From Aculops lycopersici (taxonomy: Eukaryota; Arthropoda; Arachnida; Trombidiformes; Eriophyidae): 64,000 nucleotides of DNA. Below, piece after piece: positions 30,575 through 41,654 of the stretch. The translations under genes were made by a program, and so were the position numbers. The DNA lies in contig WNKI01000001.1 of NCBI GenBank assembly GCA_015350385.1, positions 2,954,739 to 3,018,738 on the forward strand, written 5' to 3'. The notes below the pieces were generated by a model that had not been told where the DNA came from, did no database searches, and worked only from the letters and a program-made list of their open reading frames with translations. How positions within the stretch are numbered: the first letter of the stretch is position 1; each line of letters starts with the position of its first letter.

Positions 30575-30899
30575 TCCTGTAGTTCTACTTGTTGGAAGCT
30601 TTGTTTTGTATGTAGATGTATATAAAATATTAATGTTAACCTTCTTATTATATCTCTGTGTTACCTCTTGGAAGCGTTAGAATCATCTCTACAATTTTAA
30701 AAGTGGGTGTTTCGATGGAAGACTTGGTCTTTGATTTATTCGTGTTGTTTGTTTTATACCTTGAAAATCAGATTCAGGTCGACTTTGTCTTGAAGCCTTG
30801 GCAAACAACCGACAGCTGGTAGCGCCAAATGGATGTGCACTCTCAGTGTGATATGGACGTCACAAACATCTTTGTTGTTGCCATATTCAACTTAACTCT
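30575..30899. other. Convergent 3' gap
   Basis: 325 bp holding the SNAPC1 3' UTR and that of the 84-aa gene. A minus-strand AATAAA (TTTATT at 30735-30740) fits the latter. No plus-strand AATAAA seen. Confidence 0.5.
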
Positions 30900-31154
30900 T
30901 CAATCCTTCTCCGGTGGCACCTTGATCGGCGTTCGATCAAACTCGCCCGGTGATCTTGGATCATACCGGAGCTTGACAGCATTTGGAGGCGTCTTCGGTG
31001 TATTTAGTATGTCGCCTCCATCAATGTTCGTGGTGACATTTATATCAGTATCATCAAGTGTCACATCATGGAGCATACTTTTGCTCTCCTGTTTCCGCGA
31101 AAGATCCTCGCCGGTCAAGTATTTTTCGTTTAGTTTTGCAATTACTTGTCCCAT
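30900..31154 (-). CDS. Small protein with a CDCA3-like DPRSP/RTPI motif, 84 aa
   Basis: The first in-frame ATG is at 31154; the frame is open above it but only with non-ATG codons. The 84-aa product begins MGQVIAKLNEKYL and ends with RYDPRSPGEFDRTPIKV. The pattern D-P-R-S-P, a few residues, R-T-P-I is the repeated motif of CDCA3/Tome-1, a vertebrate F-box-associated mitotic-entry regulator that also starts with Met-Gly. Two TP/SP sites in this motif and TPKTPP before it would suit proline-directed kinases. CDCA3 is about 270 aa with an F-box-like segment that is not visible here. The motif is seen; the relation to CDCA3 is inference. An antisense frame over the same DNA (30829-31203) has no such features. 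Confidence 0.6.
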   Translation of the reverse strand: MGQVIAKLNEKYLTGEDLSRKQESKSMLHDVTLDDTDINVTTNIDGGDILNTPKTPPNAVKLRYDPRSPGEFDRTPIKVPPEKD

Positions 31155-31178
31155 TGTAACATTTGACACGAGAGACAC

Positions 31179-31694
31179 GAAAGATTTGGACGTTGAAATT
31201 TGATGTACAGGAACAAAGAGCTATTATAGTTCGTGGTCAGCTTCTCTTTGTTTTGATAGCGTAAGTTGGAATGATTCAGTCGGCATCAGAACCGAGAGAC
31301 ATGATAAGATTAAATAACCGCTTTGCCCTCTTTATTTGGGTTTGTGACACTGGGTGCAACTGACCGTTGTCGCTGATTTGGGCCCATCCAGTTGCACAAA
31401 GAGCGAAAAAGTAGTGTGTTACTGGAATGAAGCAGTGAGACGGACAATGAACATAACCTAAAGCAGAGAGCCCCCCTCTGTCTGTCCATTTGGTTCAGTG
31501 CGCGTCAGTTATTTTGTTTTTTTTTCTGGTCGTTTCGTTGGCATCGGTTGTTCTCTGTGAGAGCAATATATGCGCTACGTGTTTACAGGTTGTCGAATCC
31601 CTGAAGATGCCAAGCTTAATGCTCGTCGTGTTCAGCCATAGTGATTTTGTCCGAAACTTATCTCTATTCGTACTGAGAGGGTTTCAGCATCGAA
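31179..31694. other. Intergenic between the 84-aa gene and the GPCR
   Basis: About 516 bp with the GPCR 3' UTR and the promoter of the 84-aa gene. A minus-strand AATAAA (TTTATT at 31331-31336) is a candidate GPCR poly(A) signal about 360 bases past its stop. No coding frame supported. Confidence 0.5.
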
Positions 31695-34445
31695 TCAGAC
31701 CAAAGTGTCGCTATGTGAACTCACAGTAGTCATCTTACAAGTCGCCTGACTGAACGAGTCGTTTTTGTTGCGACCGCCAACACGCCTCAAGTTGCGTCCG
31801 GAGTGATGGTTTTGTTCCTGGTAATGGATTGCCAGTTTTTCTCGGGATTCCTTTGAGCTCTTTAGACAGCTACAAAAGAGAATCATAAAAGTGCGTCGAT
31901 ACTTCTTTGACAAAAAACTGTATAGAATAAAGTTACCCGCGGCATTGACGGCCATTAAGAAGTTGAATATGTTGCCAAAGGCTAAAACTAGCGCATGTTC
32001 GTTAGTATTTGGTTCCGTTTCATGAACGGAGGTATAAAGCAACATGGCAGCCGAAGGTATTTGGCAAATGAGGAATAATATCACAACTGCGATGAGCATA
32101 ATGGTGATTCGACGCTCCTGCGTCGAGACTGGAGCTATTGAGTTTTGTGGTTGGGGTCTGTTGCTGCTGTTTTTACCGTTGTTGAGCCCACAGTTGGCTA
32201 GATTGTTGGTGTTAGCTGTAGTAGTGGCAATCGCCGTAGTAGAGATTCCTTTTTTACCTAGTATCATACATTTGATTGGCGAGGGCGAACGATCTAGTTC
32301 CCCGGTGGTCGAGGATCCATCCGGTTGGTGGTCTTCGCAAATCACGCCCCCAATGCCATCGGGAGCTGGTACATGGTGAATAGTATTAGTATTACTGATC
32401 AACTTGTTTAGATCGTCGTGGTCACAAACACTATCACCATTGAATTTGACTCGACTAGCTAAGTTAACTACTGAATGACCTTGGCCATGTCCTTCGCCTT
32501 CAGTTGCTACTGCTTTCGATGGATTATCACAAGGATTGGCGCGATTGTCCAACTCATGGTGATGGCCATTGATATCGATAACGAGAGTTGCGCCTCGATA
32601 ACAGTCATTGCTTGCCTCCTGGTCAAGTTGGTGAACAACACGCGGTTGATCTATTGATACAGTTTTTGGCGGGCCAGTGATTTTCAAGCTAACTTTACTG
32701 GTAGAGTTGTTAAAATTTGAATCTGTAGTTAAATTGCGCATCGACGTGCAGTCCTCTTCGGCGCTACTCGAGAATGAGGATAGATTTTCTGTTCGCTGCT
32801 GCGTTGTCGCCAGTTTGGCTGAAACATCAAATCTTTGTCTAGCTTGCCAATCCTTTGTGGAGGCTCGTAGGCGTTTCGTTTTAACACGCAATGTAAATTG
32901 ATTTTGATCCTGTTTGTTGACCAAGTTTGAGTTGTAGTTTCTGTTGTTTGATAGAATCGACCCAGAGCAGCTGGTCAAACCTCCTCCATTAACATTTGAA
33001 CCAGCATCAACTTTGTCCAGCTTGTTTATAAATTTTTTGCTTTGGTATTGCTCTTTTTGGCCGCAGCTACTGGCGGCGCCATGATCGTTTGGTCCAGCTC
33101 TCGTTGTTGACCTAATGGTCATTTTAGTTCGCTCTCGTTGCGAGTGATGGACTGATTTGATGAGAAAACCATTGAATAGCATTAGCGAGAACAGGGGAAT
33201 AAAGTAGAAAATAACCGCCGTTGACCAATAGTATATTGTTTTATAAGTTTCATTTCGCCCGAAGTCCGAATAATCGAGCGCTAGAATGTATGAACCCGGC
33301 ACATCGCCAACATCAATTTGTTCTAATTTGACACCACTTTTACTAGTTGCGGTGCTATCTCTTTCTTCACTATCTTCGATACTACTATCAAAACTAGAAC
33401 CACCGCCAACATGATCACCACCGCCGCCGCCACCAGCGACACTTGTGAAGTGTGGCGATATTTCTTCTTTATCTGTTAAACCAAAGGAGTCATTAAGTAA
33501 CTTTCTACCGTCTGGACCATTCATAACCATAAACAACGTTGATTGCATGGTCGTCGTCGTCGTCGTTTGGTTTGGATCGCTGAATTCTACTTTCGCTTTG
33601 GCTGACAAGCCGTCGGTTAAGCGGCGATCAGTGGACGTTATAATTGGAATCGTTGCTTCGCTACTAATGGTCCGAGTTTCACCTTCAGTTCGACCGATAA
33701 CAGTAACAATATCGCTGCCATTGGTCGAGCTCATACTGCCACCGACATTCCCGCCGCCAAGATCGGAGCCTGTGTTGCCCCTTGCAGTGGAGCTATTTGA
33801 TAGGTTGCTAGTGACACGTTTCTCGATTACCTTCCATTCGAACGGAACTGGAGAGGCAAACAGAATGGCAAACGCAAAAACGCCCAGGATAAGCTTTCTG
33901 GCACGTGCTTCGGTGCACCAAATCTTACCTTTCATTGGATATCTAACTGCAATGAAACGTTCAATTGTAAACGTAACAGTTAGCCAGACGGAGGTATTGG
34001 AGCAGGCATCCGTGAGCATCATAAGGAAAGGTCTTAGCTTCCAATAGGCGTAATATTTCAAACTTGCCATATTGGGATAGTGGGAAAGTCCTAATAGGAA
34101 TGTTAATATTAGATAAAGCATATCGACAAAAGCTAGCGCAGCTAGATACATGTTTGTTGTAGATCTCATTCTTCGCCGAGTCATAATGATGATTGTGATG
34201 AGATTTCCAAACAACCCGATGACCATCAGCAAGGGGACAGCCACCCTCTGTATCCAAAAGCGAGTTTGATCACGAAATTGAGCATAGACAGGATCTGGGT
34301 GTTCTTGGTGCTGGTGGTGTTGAAATTGGAGGTGATGTTGCATCGGGATTTGTTGATGTTGTTGCTGTAGCTGAGGCTGCATTTGCTCCGCTTGGCCAGG
34401 CACCATTTGATTAGCCACCATTGCAACCGCTTCGAGTAGTAACAT
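31695..34445 (-). CDS. Rhodopsin-class peptide GPCR, FMRFamide-receptor-like
   Basis: A 916-aa single-exon receptor. Seven membrane segments can be placed: TM1 64-88 (GLFGNLI), TM2 97-120 (LAALAFVD), TM3 137-160 followed by ERF (162-164, in place of DRY), TM4 181-203, TM5 403-430 and TM6 779-803 (CQIP, in place of CWxP). TM7 lies at about 820-846 and ends NFILY. The stretch TSVWLTVTFTIERFIAVRYP and the TM5 end recall the arthropod FMRFamide/myosuppressin receptor group; the ligand is not known. The second extracellular loop (about 205-402) and third intracellular loop (about 431-778) are very long and low-complexity, rich in Ser/Thr/Gly/Asn. The tail has CSC (possible palmitoylation) and ends DTLV, a class I PDZ ligand. 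Confidence 0.88.
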   Translation of the reverse strand: MLLLEAVAMVANQMVPGQAEQMQPQLQQQHQQIPMQHHLQFQHHQHQEHPDPVYAQFRDQTRFWIQRVAVPLLMVIGLFGNLITIIIMTRRRMRSTTNMYLAALAFVDMLYLILTFLLGLSHYPNMASLKYYAYWKLRPFLMMLTDACSNTSVWLTVTFTIERFIAVRYPMKGKIWCTEARARKLILGVFAFAILFASPVPFEWKVIEKRVTSNLSNSSTARGNTGSDLGGGNVGGSMSSTNGSDIVTVIGRTEGETRTISSEATIPIITSTDRRLTDGLSAKAKVEFSDPNQTTTTTTMQSTLFMVMNGPDGRKLLNDSFGLTDKEEISPHFTSVAGGGGGGDHVGGGSSFDSSIEDSEERDSTATSKSGVKLEQIDVGDVPGSYILALDYSDFGRNETYKTIYYWSTAVIFYFIPLFSLMLFNGFLIKSVHHSQRERTKMTIRSTTRAGPNDHGAASSCGQKEQYQSKKFINKLDKVDAGSNVNGGGLTSCSGSILSNNRNYNSNLVNKQDQNQFTLRVKTKRLRASTKDWQARQRFDVSAKLATTQQRTENLSSFSSSAEEDCTSMRNLTTDSNFNNSTSKVSLKITGPPKTVSIDQPRVVHQLDQEASNDCYRGATLVIDINGHHHELDNRANPCDNPSKAVATEGEGHGQGHSVVNLASRVKFNGDSVCDHDDLNKLISNTNTIHHVPAPDGIGGVICEDHQPDGSSTTGELDRSPSPIKCMILGKKGISTTAIATTTANTNNLANCGLNNGKNSSNRPQPQNSIAPVSTQERRITIMLIAVVILFLICQIPSAAMLLYTSVHETEPNTNEHALVLAFGNIFNFLMAVNAAGNFILYSFLSKKYRRTFMILFCSCLKSSKESREKLAIHYQEQNHHSGRNLRRVGGRNKNDSFSQATCKMTTVSSHSDTLV

Positions 34446-37001
34446 AGTAGCTGCTGCCTGAGCAATCGAGTAAGTCGAGCGTATATGCTGCTCGTTTCCG
34501 TCAACTTCTCTTTTGGGTTCGCTTCTCGAAAATAGTTCCAGGCAACCAAGATTAGTACATAGACTTGCTACTGACAGTGGTGCTGCTGCTGCAACCAGAA
34601 TATCATCGCTCTCGACAGTTTCAAAGTCAGAAATGTTCCAGGTGATGAGCTGGCAAAATTTTCTCTATGCTCCGTTTCTTCCAATCAGCAGCATAGCGAA
34701 GTTTCGCGGTGACTAGGCTACTTCTGTCTCATTGACGTGAGGCGAGCTATGTCCAGATTTGACCTTGACAACGAGTGGCTGCTTTTTGCTTGAATCTTTG
34801 CAATTACTTGACAAAACAAGTGACTGTCGCATGTTAGCTTGATAACTTTAAACTTTCAATTTGACAACCTTCGTGGTACAGAGCAAAGGTAGTTCTTGTT
34901 CGTAGAGATTTATTTGAGTGTTGACCAAAGTCTGTGATCCACAAAATCTACTCAAAACTTGCGGCTTCTTGTTTCTGTTAATTTCTTCCAGATTGAGGAA
35001 GTTAAACGATCTAAAATACTTTAACATGACATGAAGTTTCTACAAAGTTGTTCCATATGTATACAACAGCAATCATTGCTCCAGTTGACAGGCGAGCTCT
35101 TTGCCTCAACTTCTTTAGAACACGAACAACCGTTAGCTAAAGTGGCACGCGCATCTACATCCGCAAGCAAAAGCCAATTAATTTGCTAGTGACTTGCCGT
35201 GACTGGAGTGTCTGCCTCATCCTCACTTCAAGCTAACTGATGGGCGATTTGTCAATGATTAACGTCGACATTTAGGCTGATTGACGTTTTTGTTTATTGG
35301 AGCGATGATCATCAACACCGAAGATGGCACGCTTGTCTCGTTGTAGTTTTATGTCGCGGACTTGGCAGCAAAATGCCTTCCGTGTCGATCTTCTCCCCCT
35401 CGCTCTACCTCTCAACTCATTCGTTGATGATTTTCATAGCTGGCTTCTTCGGAACATTTATAATTACTTCCTTTTGCCATCGTCAAGACCGTGATCCAAG
35501 TTTCATTTGCCGGTGCTACTGCTGCCACTACACTACCTCTTGCTCCTCCTCGTCCTCTTAAGCTTTAGGTCTTCGTCTCTTTTCCCTTTCTCCTAACTCT
35601 ACTTCGCAAAAGTCAGCTTCGTGAAACTGCTTCACTTTTCGTCAGAACGATACTCTCACGCTCACTTGACTCAGCCTGTCTGGATCAATACCGGCCCGAT
35701 GGATTAACTGTAGCGGGGATGCTCCACGGGTTCCGCCGCCGTCGGCAAGACCTGGTCGCTTACCGTGATGGTGGTGGTTGTGGTGGCTGAGCCATCATCG
35801 CGCAAGCGCACTAATAGGCCCAGTATTTTGGTGCGCAATGTGGTCTCCACTCCTGCTAGTGTCGGCGTTTTCATCTAGACTAGACTGTCGTTGGTTGAAA
35901 TCCAGCTGCAAGTATCCAGAAAACTCTAAGAATAACGAACTAATTAAGCCGCCAACTCGAGGTGCTACTAGTGAGCACCTCGACTTGCTGACATTTTGTG
36001 CAGCTGATGGAAACTTGAGTGTATCTGTGCGCCCGGTTGGCTCATTCTCATTCAGTTCAATTACATCGAGAATAAGATTGAATCTTGTTTACCCTTTATG
36101 CTCGGGCTCCATGTCCATCCAATTGAATCCCGAATGAATGTCTAATAGAAGTGACTAAATGGTAAGTTGTCGAGGTTTCCGATGGTACAGGAGGAGTAAC
36201 ACTGTTGACCGATTGGCGATGCATCCTCAATACTTATCAGCCTCTCAAAGTTGATCCAGCGTCAAGTTTCACCCGTTTGCGTGTGGACACCAACAAATGT
36301 GTGACGTTAGAACAAATCCAAGCTGATGATGAACTCCCCACCAGCGCCACTCATCCCTCGTCTTCCCCAAGCACATCGCACGATTATAATTATACGACCA
36401 ACCAAATGTGGGGAGGGGGCGAACCAGATGGATTTGTCACCTTGAGTTGAGTTTATCTACCAACTTGGTTATGAATAAATATAAACGATTCCAAGTTTCT
36501 CCCTCGAGACCATCTCGTGCTGGCTGCGTTCCGAAGTGTTGAGAGAATAAGCGAGGAAACGGTCGTCTAGATTGAGATTGCGTCGCGGGAGTTTGAGAAT
36601 AAAGAACGAACTAATGAACGTAAGAGCGCATATAGCAGCTGGCATAACAATTGTCTCTCGCTCGCTCCCTCCCACACCCTAGAACTTTGACTAAAATTTA
36701 TGAAACCAAAACTAAAACTTGAACGCTGGAGCGTGCGAATTCCCCGACTGACCGCCATCTTGGATTCTGAGAGAATGAGCCTAACAAGGACGGCGAACTG
36801 AGGCATTGTTGCTCGCGGCTACAATATTGAAATGCGTTAAAAACATCGCAACCCCCATTGGCGAATAACACAGACACAAAGAGTTTTTGGTCCCAAATCA
36901 GAGGCAGAGTTAAAAGTTCGCTCAGTTTGCAGCTCGACACGAGTGAGGATATGCACCGGCAAAGGGCGAGAGGGGCAGCTACACTTGGCACCTTGCAAGT
37001 C

Positions 37002-37026
37002 GCGACGCGCTTAAGTAGCGCGTCGC
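37002..37026. repeat. GC-rich perfect hairpin
   Basis: GCGACGCGCT and its exact reverse complement separated by TAAGT: a 10-bp stem with a 5-base loop. Confidence 0.8.
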
Positions 37027-38011
37027 TTAATGCTGACCGCAAGTAACCTAGACCTTGGTTATGCGCCGTCTCTGCGCGATACCAAGCTGCAAACAAATAT
37101 CCTCATTGTGATTGCGGTGAGATCCCAAAATATCGCCTGTAACTCTGAGCAAGGGGGCAGCATCCGCGCGTTTACGTTGCTGTCGCCTCGGGGCTAGCCA
37201 AGCAAGTTTCTGCAATTTAGCCGCCAGATTTGCCTACAATGTACTCCTCGTTTTTGTATTCAGTGGTGGCAAGTGCGGCAACATTTACACTTCTATACTC
37301 AACCGTGTAAAAGTGAAATGGATTCCCCCCCCCCACCTCGTACACAAACTGAGGCCAATGGGCAGAGGAGAGAAGTTGACGGAGGGAGAGAGAGAGTGAA
37401 CAAGATAACGAGTATCTGCTGAAAAGTTCGCCGGCAAACTGGGAGTTGCGCTCCGAGCTGCCAAGTTTCAGCCTACAAAGTTTCGGGCAAAAGTCTGGCG
37501 AAATCAGCGCAATCGTTTGTTGTTGTTCGCTCAAGGGGTCAGTGGCAAATGAGTTGTTTCCTCGTCGTCGTCGTCTTCTTCATTTTCTTTGCCCCCCCCT
37601 TCCAACTCACATGAAGATCTCCTCTTGTACAATGACACTGACGCTGAAACTTGTCACTAGTCTTGTAACCGACGGGCGATAGTACGCCTTTGCGCTTGTT
37701 GGAGCCAGAGTATTGGCTGGTCAGCGCCGGAGTGTCTGGCCATCCTAGCGACAGGCAATGCGGTGCTTATACGCTACTTTTGTCACTGCTGTTGTCGCTT
37801 CTGCCACCCCTGCCGCAGCCATACCCTACCGCAGATCGCTACAGTGCAGTAGTCCGCGCTCATCAATCATCACTCGCGCTTTTGCTAGTGTATAATACAC
37901 TAGCTTAGTTCGACAACAAAATACCAAACTAGCTAACCTTGTGAATTGTGCCAGACTATCGGCCAGCGACTGATTGGCTAACGAGAAGAAAATCGGCGAC
38001 AGAAGTAATGC

Positions 38012-38040
38012 GATTGATCAACGCTAGCGTTAGATCAATC
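38012..38040. repeat. 29-bp near-perfect palindrome centred on GCTAGC
   Basis: The arms GATTGATC and GATCAATC flank a palindromic AACGCTAGCGTT core. One unpaired base sits in the right half, between the core and the GATCAATC arm. Confidence 0.8.
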
Positions 38041-38756
38041 GGCAACTAGCGATTGGAAATTGCTAGTAGCATTAGTATTTTTCGCATAGAAACTTGTTGT
38101 CGTTGTTTCCATCTTCAAGACGCCAGTTGCGACTCGGCACGCGAAAAAGTCGCACCCAAAGGGACCAAACCAGACAATCCTTGACTCCTTGGTCTGAAAC
38201 AGAGAGGAAAAGACAAGCCAAAGTGAGGAGTGATCTTACAACAGCAGTGGCGGTGGCGATAGCACCATCAGCACCCCAAGCGGCACAAGCAGCAATACCG
38301 AGGAAAGAACAAAAAAGATAGAGACATAAAGGGATGACAAAAGTCGAATCCTTCCCCTTTGTCCCAGTGGAGCTTACAGGACAGAGTAGATTTCTCTTGA
38401 GTCGACATTTTTGCGCCCAATCTTTTGTGCGCGATTCAATGTCACGGACTAGCTAACGGGGGTCCGCTCCAAACAGACACCAGCACGCACTAGTCCAGCG
38501 CCAGCTTGCCACGACTAGCTTGCCGGTCACTGCTGCCTATCGACCAGACGACGCAGACATTAAACCAGTTAGTGTACCTCGAAATGCATTAACTCCTTGT
38601 GCTAGTCTTTGGACTGTTGGTACGGCTCATCGGTTAGCTAGTAGGTAGGATCTCAAGCGTTGAAATGAAAATTAGGGAGGCTGGAAAGAAATCTGGCCCA
38701 CTAGTCGCCTAAAAGACCCGCTACCAGTAACTCAAGCTACTAAAACAACTAAAACT

Positions 38757-38834
38757 GGCAGTAGTAGTGAAAGTAGTAGAATTTGTAGTAGTAGTCGTGG
38801 TAGTGGTAGTGGTAGTAGTAGTGGTGTTGGTGAT
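38757..38834. repeat. Imperfect AGT/GGT triplet repeat
   Basis: About 78 bases of GTA/GTG-type triplets with a few interruptions, in non-coding DNA. Confidence 0.85.
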
Positions 38835-41542
38835 GGGCACTTAGCGATATTATCGAGGGGACTGGATGACAATCGCCGAGAGCGATTGTCGATGGTTATG
38901 CTAACGCTGCACATCTAACGCTGGGAAAATTCGACAGGCCGAGATGAAAAGTAGAGAACAAAGAAGACAAGAAAGCAAACAAGAGAACACGAGCAAAGTG
39001 TCAATTGGCTCGAGGAGTTCGAGGAAATAAAAAGTAGGAGAGGAAAATAGAGGCAGTGTTGTTCCTGATGCAGATGCTCATGGCGTGATGGATTTAATCG
39101 ATCGCTTAGGCGCTCCGATTTCGTGGAACTGGATTTAGTCCAGCATCGTTGGCCAAAAATCGGGATCCCCACTTAATCGCTCGCTCCCCTAGTCCATATA
39201 AGATTCTTCGACAAATAGCACGAGATTGAACAACGACTACGACGACAACAAGAACAAGAGCAAAATTACAAGCTTACGAGACGATATATTCGATTAACCT
39301 TCATCTTCTAGAAATTCACTCTTGAGAAAGATGAACCATGTTCTTGGTATTATATTCTATTGTAGAAGAACGTAGTGAACTACTTAGCTGTTAGAAAAAG
39401 ATGAATGGAAAGCGAATACAAATTTACCAATTTAGTTCTTGGACTTTGATGCAATTAACGTCGTCTGAGAAGCAGACTAGCTGTCAAGTTTAGTTGTCTC
39501 CTTTGTTATGTGTAACTAGATGTTCATTGCTCAGCTTTGAGCCGGGAAAATTCCAAGAACATTGGGAGAAATTCGACTCACCCTGTTCTGGACAATCATA
39601 CGCCACGCGAAGCAAAATTAGATGAGAGGCTCCTTGGAACCATTGGTGCCCAGTCCATCCACCAGAGAGTTAGTCTGATGGAAGTCAAGACGATTCATTG
39701 GCGAAACCACAGAGGCGAGACATTACGCAATTTCAGCAAAAGACCATCAAGTTAGTGGCAACTCGATGAAGTAGTAGCACACGTTAGTTATGATGTCAAA
39801 AGGAGCGTATAGCATGTGGCACGTTCCCACTTGCTCATGGGGTGCATCAAGTACATTAACCGTCAGTAACAAATACGAAGTTCCATTCTAGTCAGCCTCA
39901 ATCGACCGATGACTTGAGTTGGACTGGGTGTCTCCTATTGTGGGTTTGCGGTGAACTCTGCAACTCACACGACTGAGACAAAGTCGGGCTATATACTTAA
40001 CTCAGTCAAATCAACCGTAAACTTCTGAACAAGACAGAGATGGTTAGCTAGCTATATATTCTATAGCTTGGGAGTAGAATAAAGAGCTAGTGGTAAGTGG
40101 TGATGACTGTAGTGCCGAGACTAGACGACAGCATTTATGCCGCACATGATGCTTTTGTTAAAATAGACTGGGAGTTTTTATTGTACATCGAGACATTTGC
40201 CTACAAACAGGTGGCTGTTAGAGTCGACACCAAAGTTCAATGCCATAGTAAAGGTGGCATATTCATCGAGCTTTCCGTCGGAAATCCGAGTGTTTCGCTG
40301 ATCACTGAGCGATGCGGTAATGGTATTTGGGGACATCGCTATTCATCGTCTCAAGATGCGGTGGGAATGAATCATTCATGCATCCCTGTCTTTTGATGAG
40401 ATCAATTGCATTAAGCTAAGTTTCCTGCATTATAACACTAAGCCCTAGAAGCTAGACATATATTTGCTTTGTTTTATAGAGCCGATGGCAACAAAGAAGA
40501 GTTTCTCTTCGAGGCATGCAAGCATCATTACCACCACCTGTTCTGTAAACTGTGAATTGCTGCGAGAGAGGTACAGTGATAGTCCCTTGAGCGTGGTATT
40601 GGTTCGATTGTAAATTTCGATTCATAAATGAGCAGAGATGGTTGCGACATGAATAGTGTCAGTCGACTGTCCCCACTGCTCTCCAATTATCTAGATAGGA
40701 TGCGAATTTAGTAGGAAAAGAAATTTATTTTCCAGAATTAATATCGCTAGCTTTAGCCATTTTATTGGGAGGCTCGGCGAACCTATGACGTTATATTAAT
40801 CATCTAACGACACAGCATTCTCAAGCTAAACCCATTTGAGTTTTCAGATCTGTCTGTTGGGCATGAGAGAAATCAATTTTGACTCGACGATTTTAGAGTT
40901 TTACCTTTGCATGCTTATCCAAAGTCAAACGTTAATTTTCTATTTCTACGGTACCCACCAAGCTAACCAGACAAGTGTACAGCAAGTCAGTTGTCCAGAG
41001 AGTACGAGTAAGCTAGCCTAGCACGTACAGATTTAGTTGTGTTTACATTTTAGAAGCTTATCCCATCATGATGTACAGTCATGACCAAAAACTATCGACT
41101 GTATCTTACCCCTGTCAGCAACCCTCACGCGAGAATGGCGTTGCTGTCGCAAATTGCATGCTCTATACATTCTTTGAACATTCCGAATACAGGTGTTAGC
41201 AAATGCACCCAATGATAACGGTGGCAGTGCCAAAACTAGGACCGGGATCGATTCAGTTATCTAAAGGCAGTCGGCACAGCTGGTAAACTCGTGTTACATT
41301 TGCATGACAAACGACGGAAGCCCTCTCCTGTCTATGCCATACACAAACCAAACTGCGACATGAGATGTGCATCTCAAGTTGCTTCTAGTCGTATTCTTCC
41401 TTCTCGAGCTTATTGGTCTCTAACTGGACATGCAAGACCCTCTTCCGCTGTGGGCATGTAATCGCCACCGACTTTCTATCTAGACTTGTGTCCCTCCATT
41501 CCAGCCGGAAGCACCAGTCTGCCCACAAGTGCCCATAACGTG

Positions 41543-41574
41543 TATAAATATACGACGGACACATATTTTCATTT
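41543..41574 (+). promoter_or_regulatory. Candidate TATA + initiator core promoter
   Basis: TATAAATA at 41543-41550 is followed by TCATTT at 41569-41574, which fits the arthropod initiator TCA(G/T)T(C/T). The initiator A is 28 bases from the start of the TATA box, the expected spacing. About 95 bases downstream, an ATG at 41668 begins MKALALVT and then meets a GTAACT donor-like site. Confidence 0.45.
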
Positions 41575-41586
41575 CACCAGCGGCAG

Positions 41587-41654
41587 CTTGCTGGCTCAGT
41601 AGATCGGCAGTGAAAGCTGAACGACCAAATTGGCTTCGACGCTAAGCCAGCAAG
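41587..41654. repeat. 10-bp inverted repeat, 48-base spacer
   Basis: CTTGCTGGCT at 41587-41596 and AGCCAGCAAG at 41645-41654 are exact reverse complements, so a transcript from the TATA promoter just upstream would carry a stem-loop in its 5' UTR. Confidence 0.75.

Noticed and set aside
30829..31203. 124-codon plus-strand frame antisense to the 84-aa gene
   Set aside because: The minus strand carries a clear DPRSP/RTPI motif; the plus-strand product is a mirror with no features.
35778..36137. 119-codon frame in the gene-poor stretch
   Set aside because: Random-looking residue pattern with no motif; expected by chance in 9 kb of sequence of this composition.
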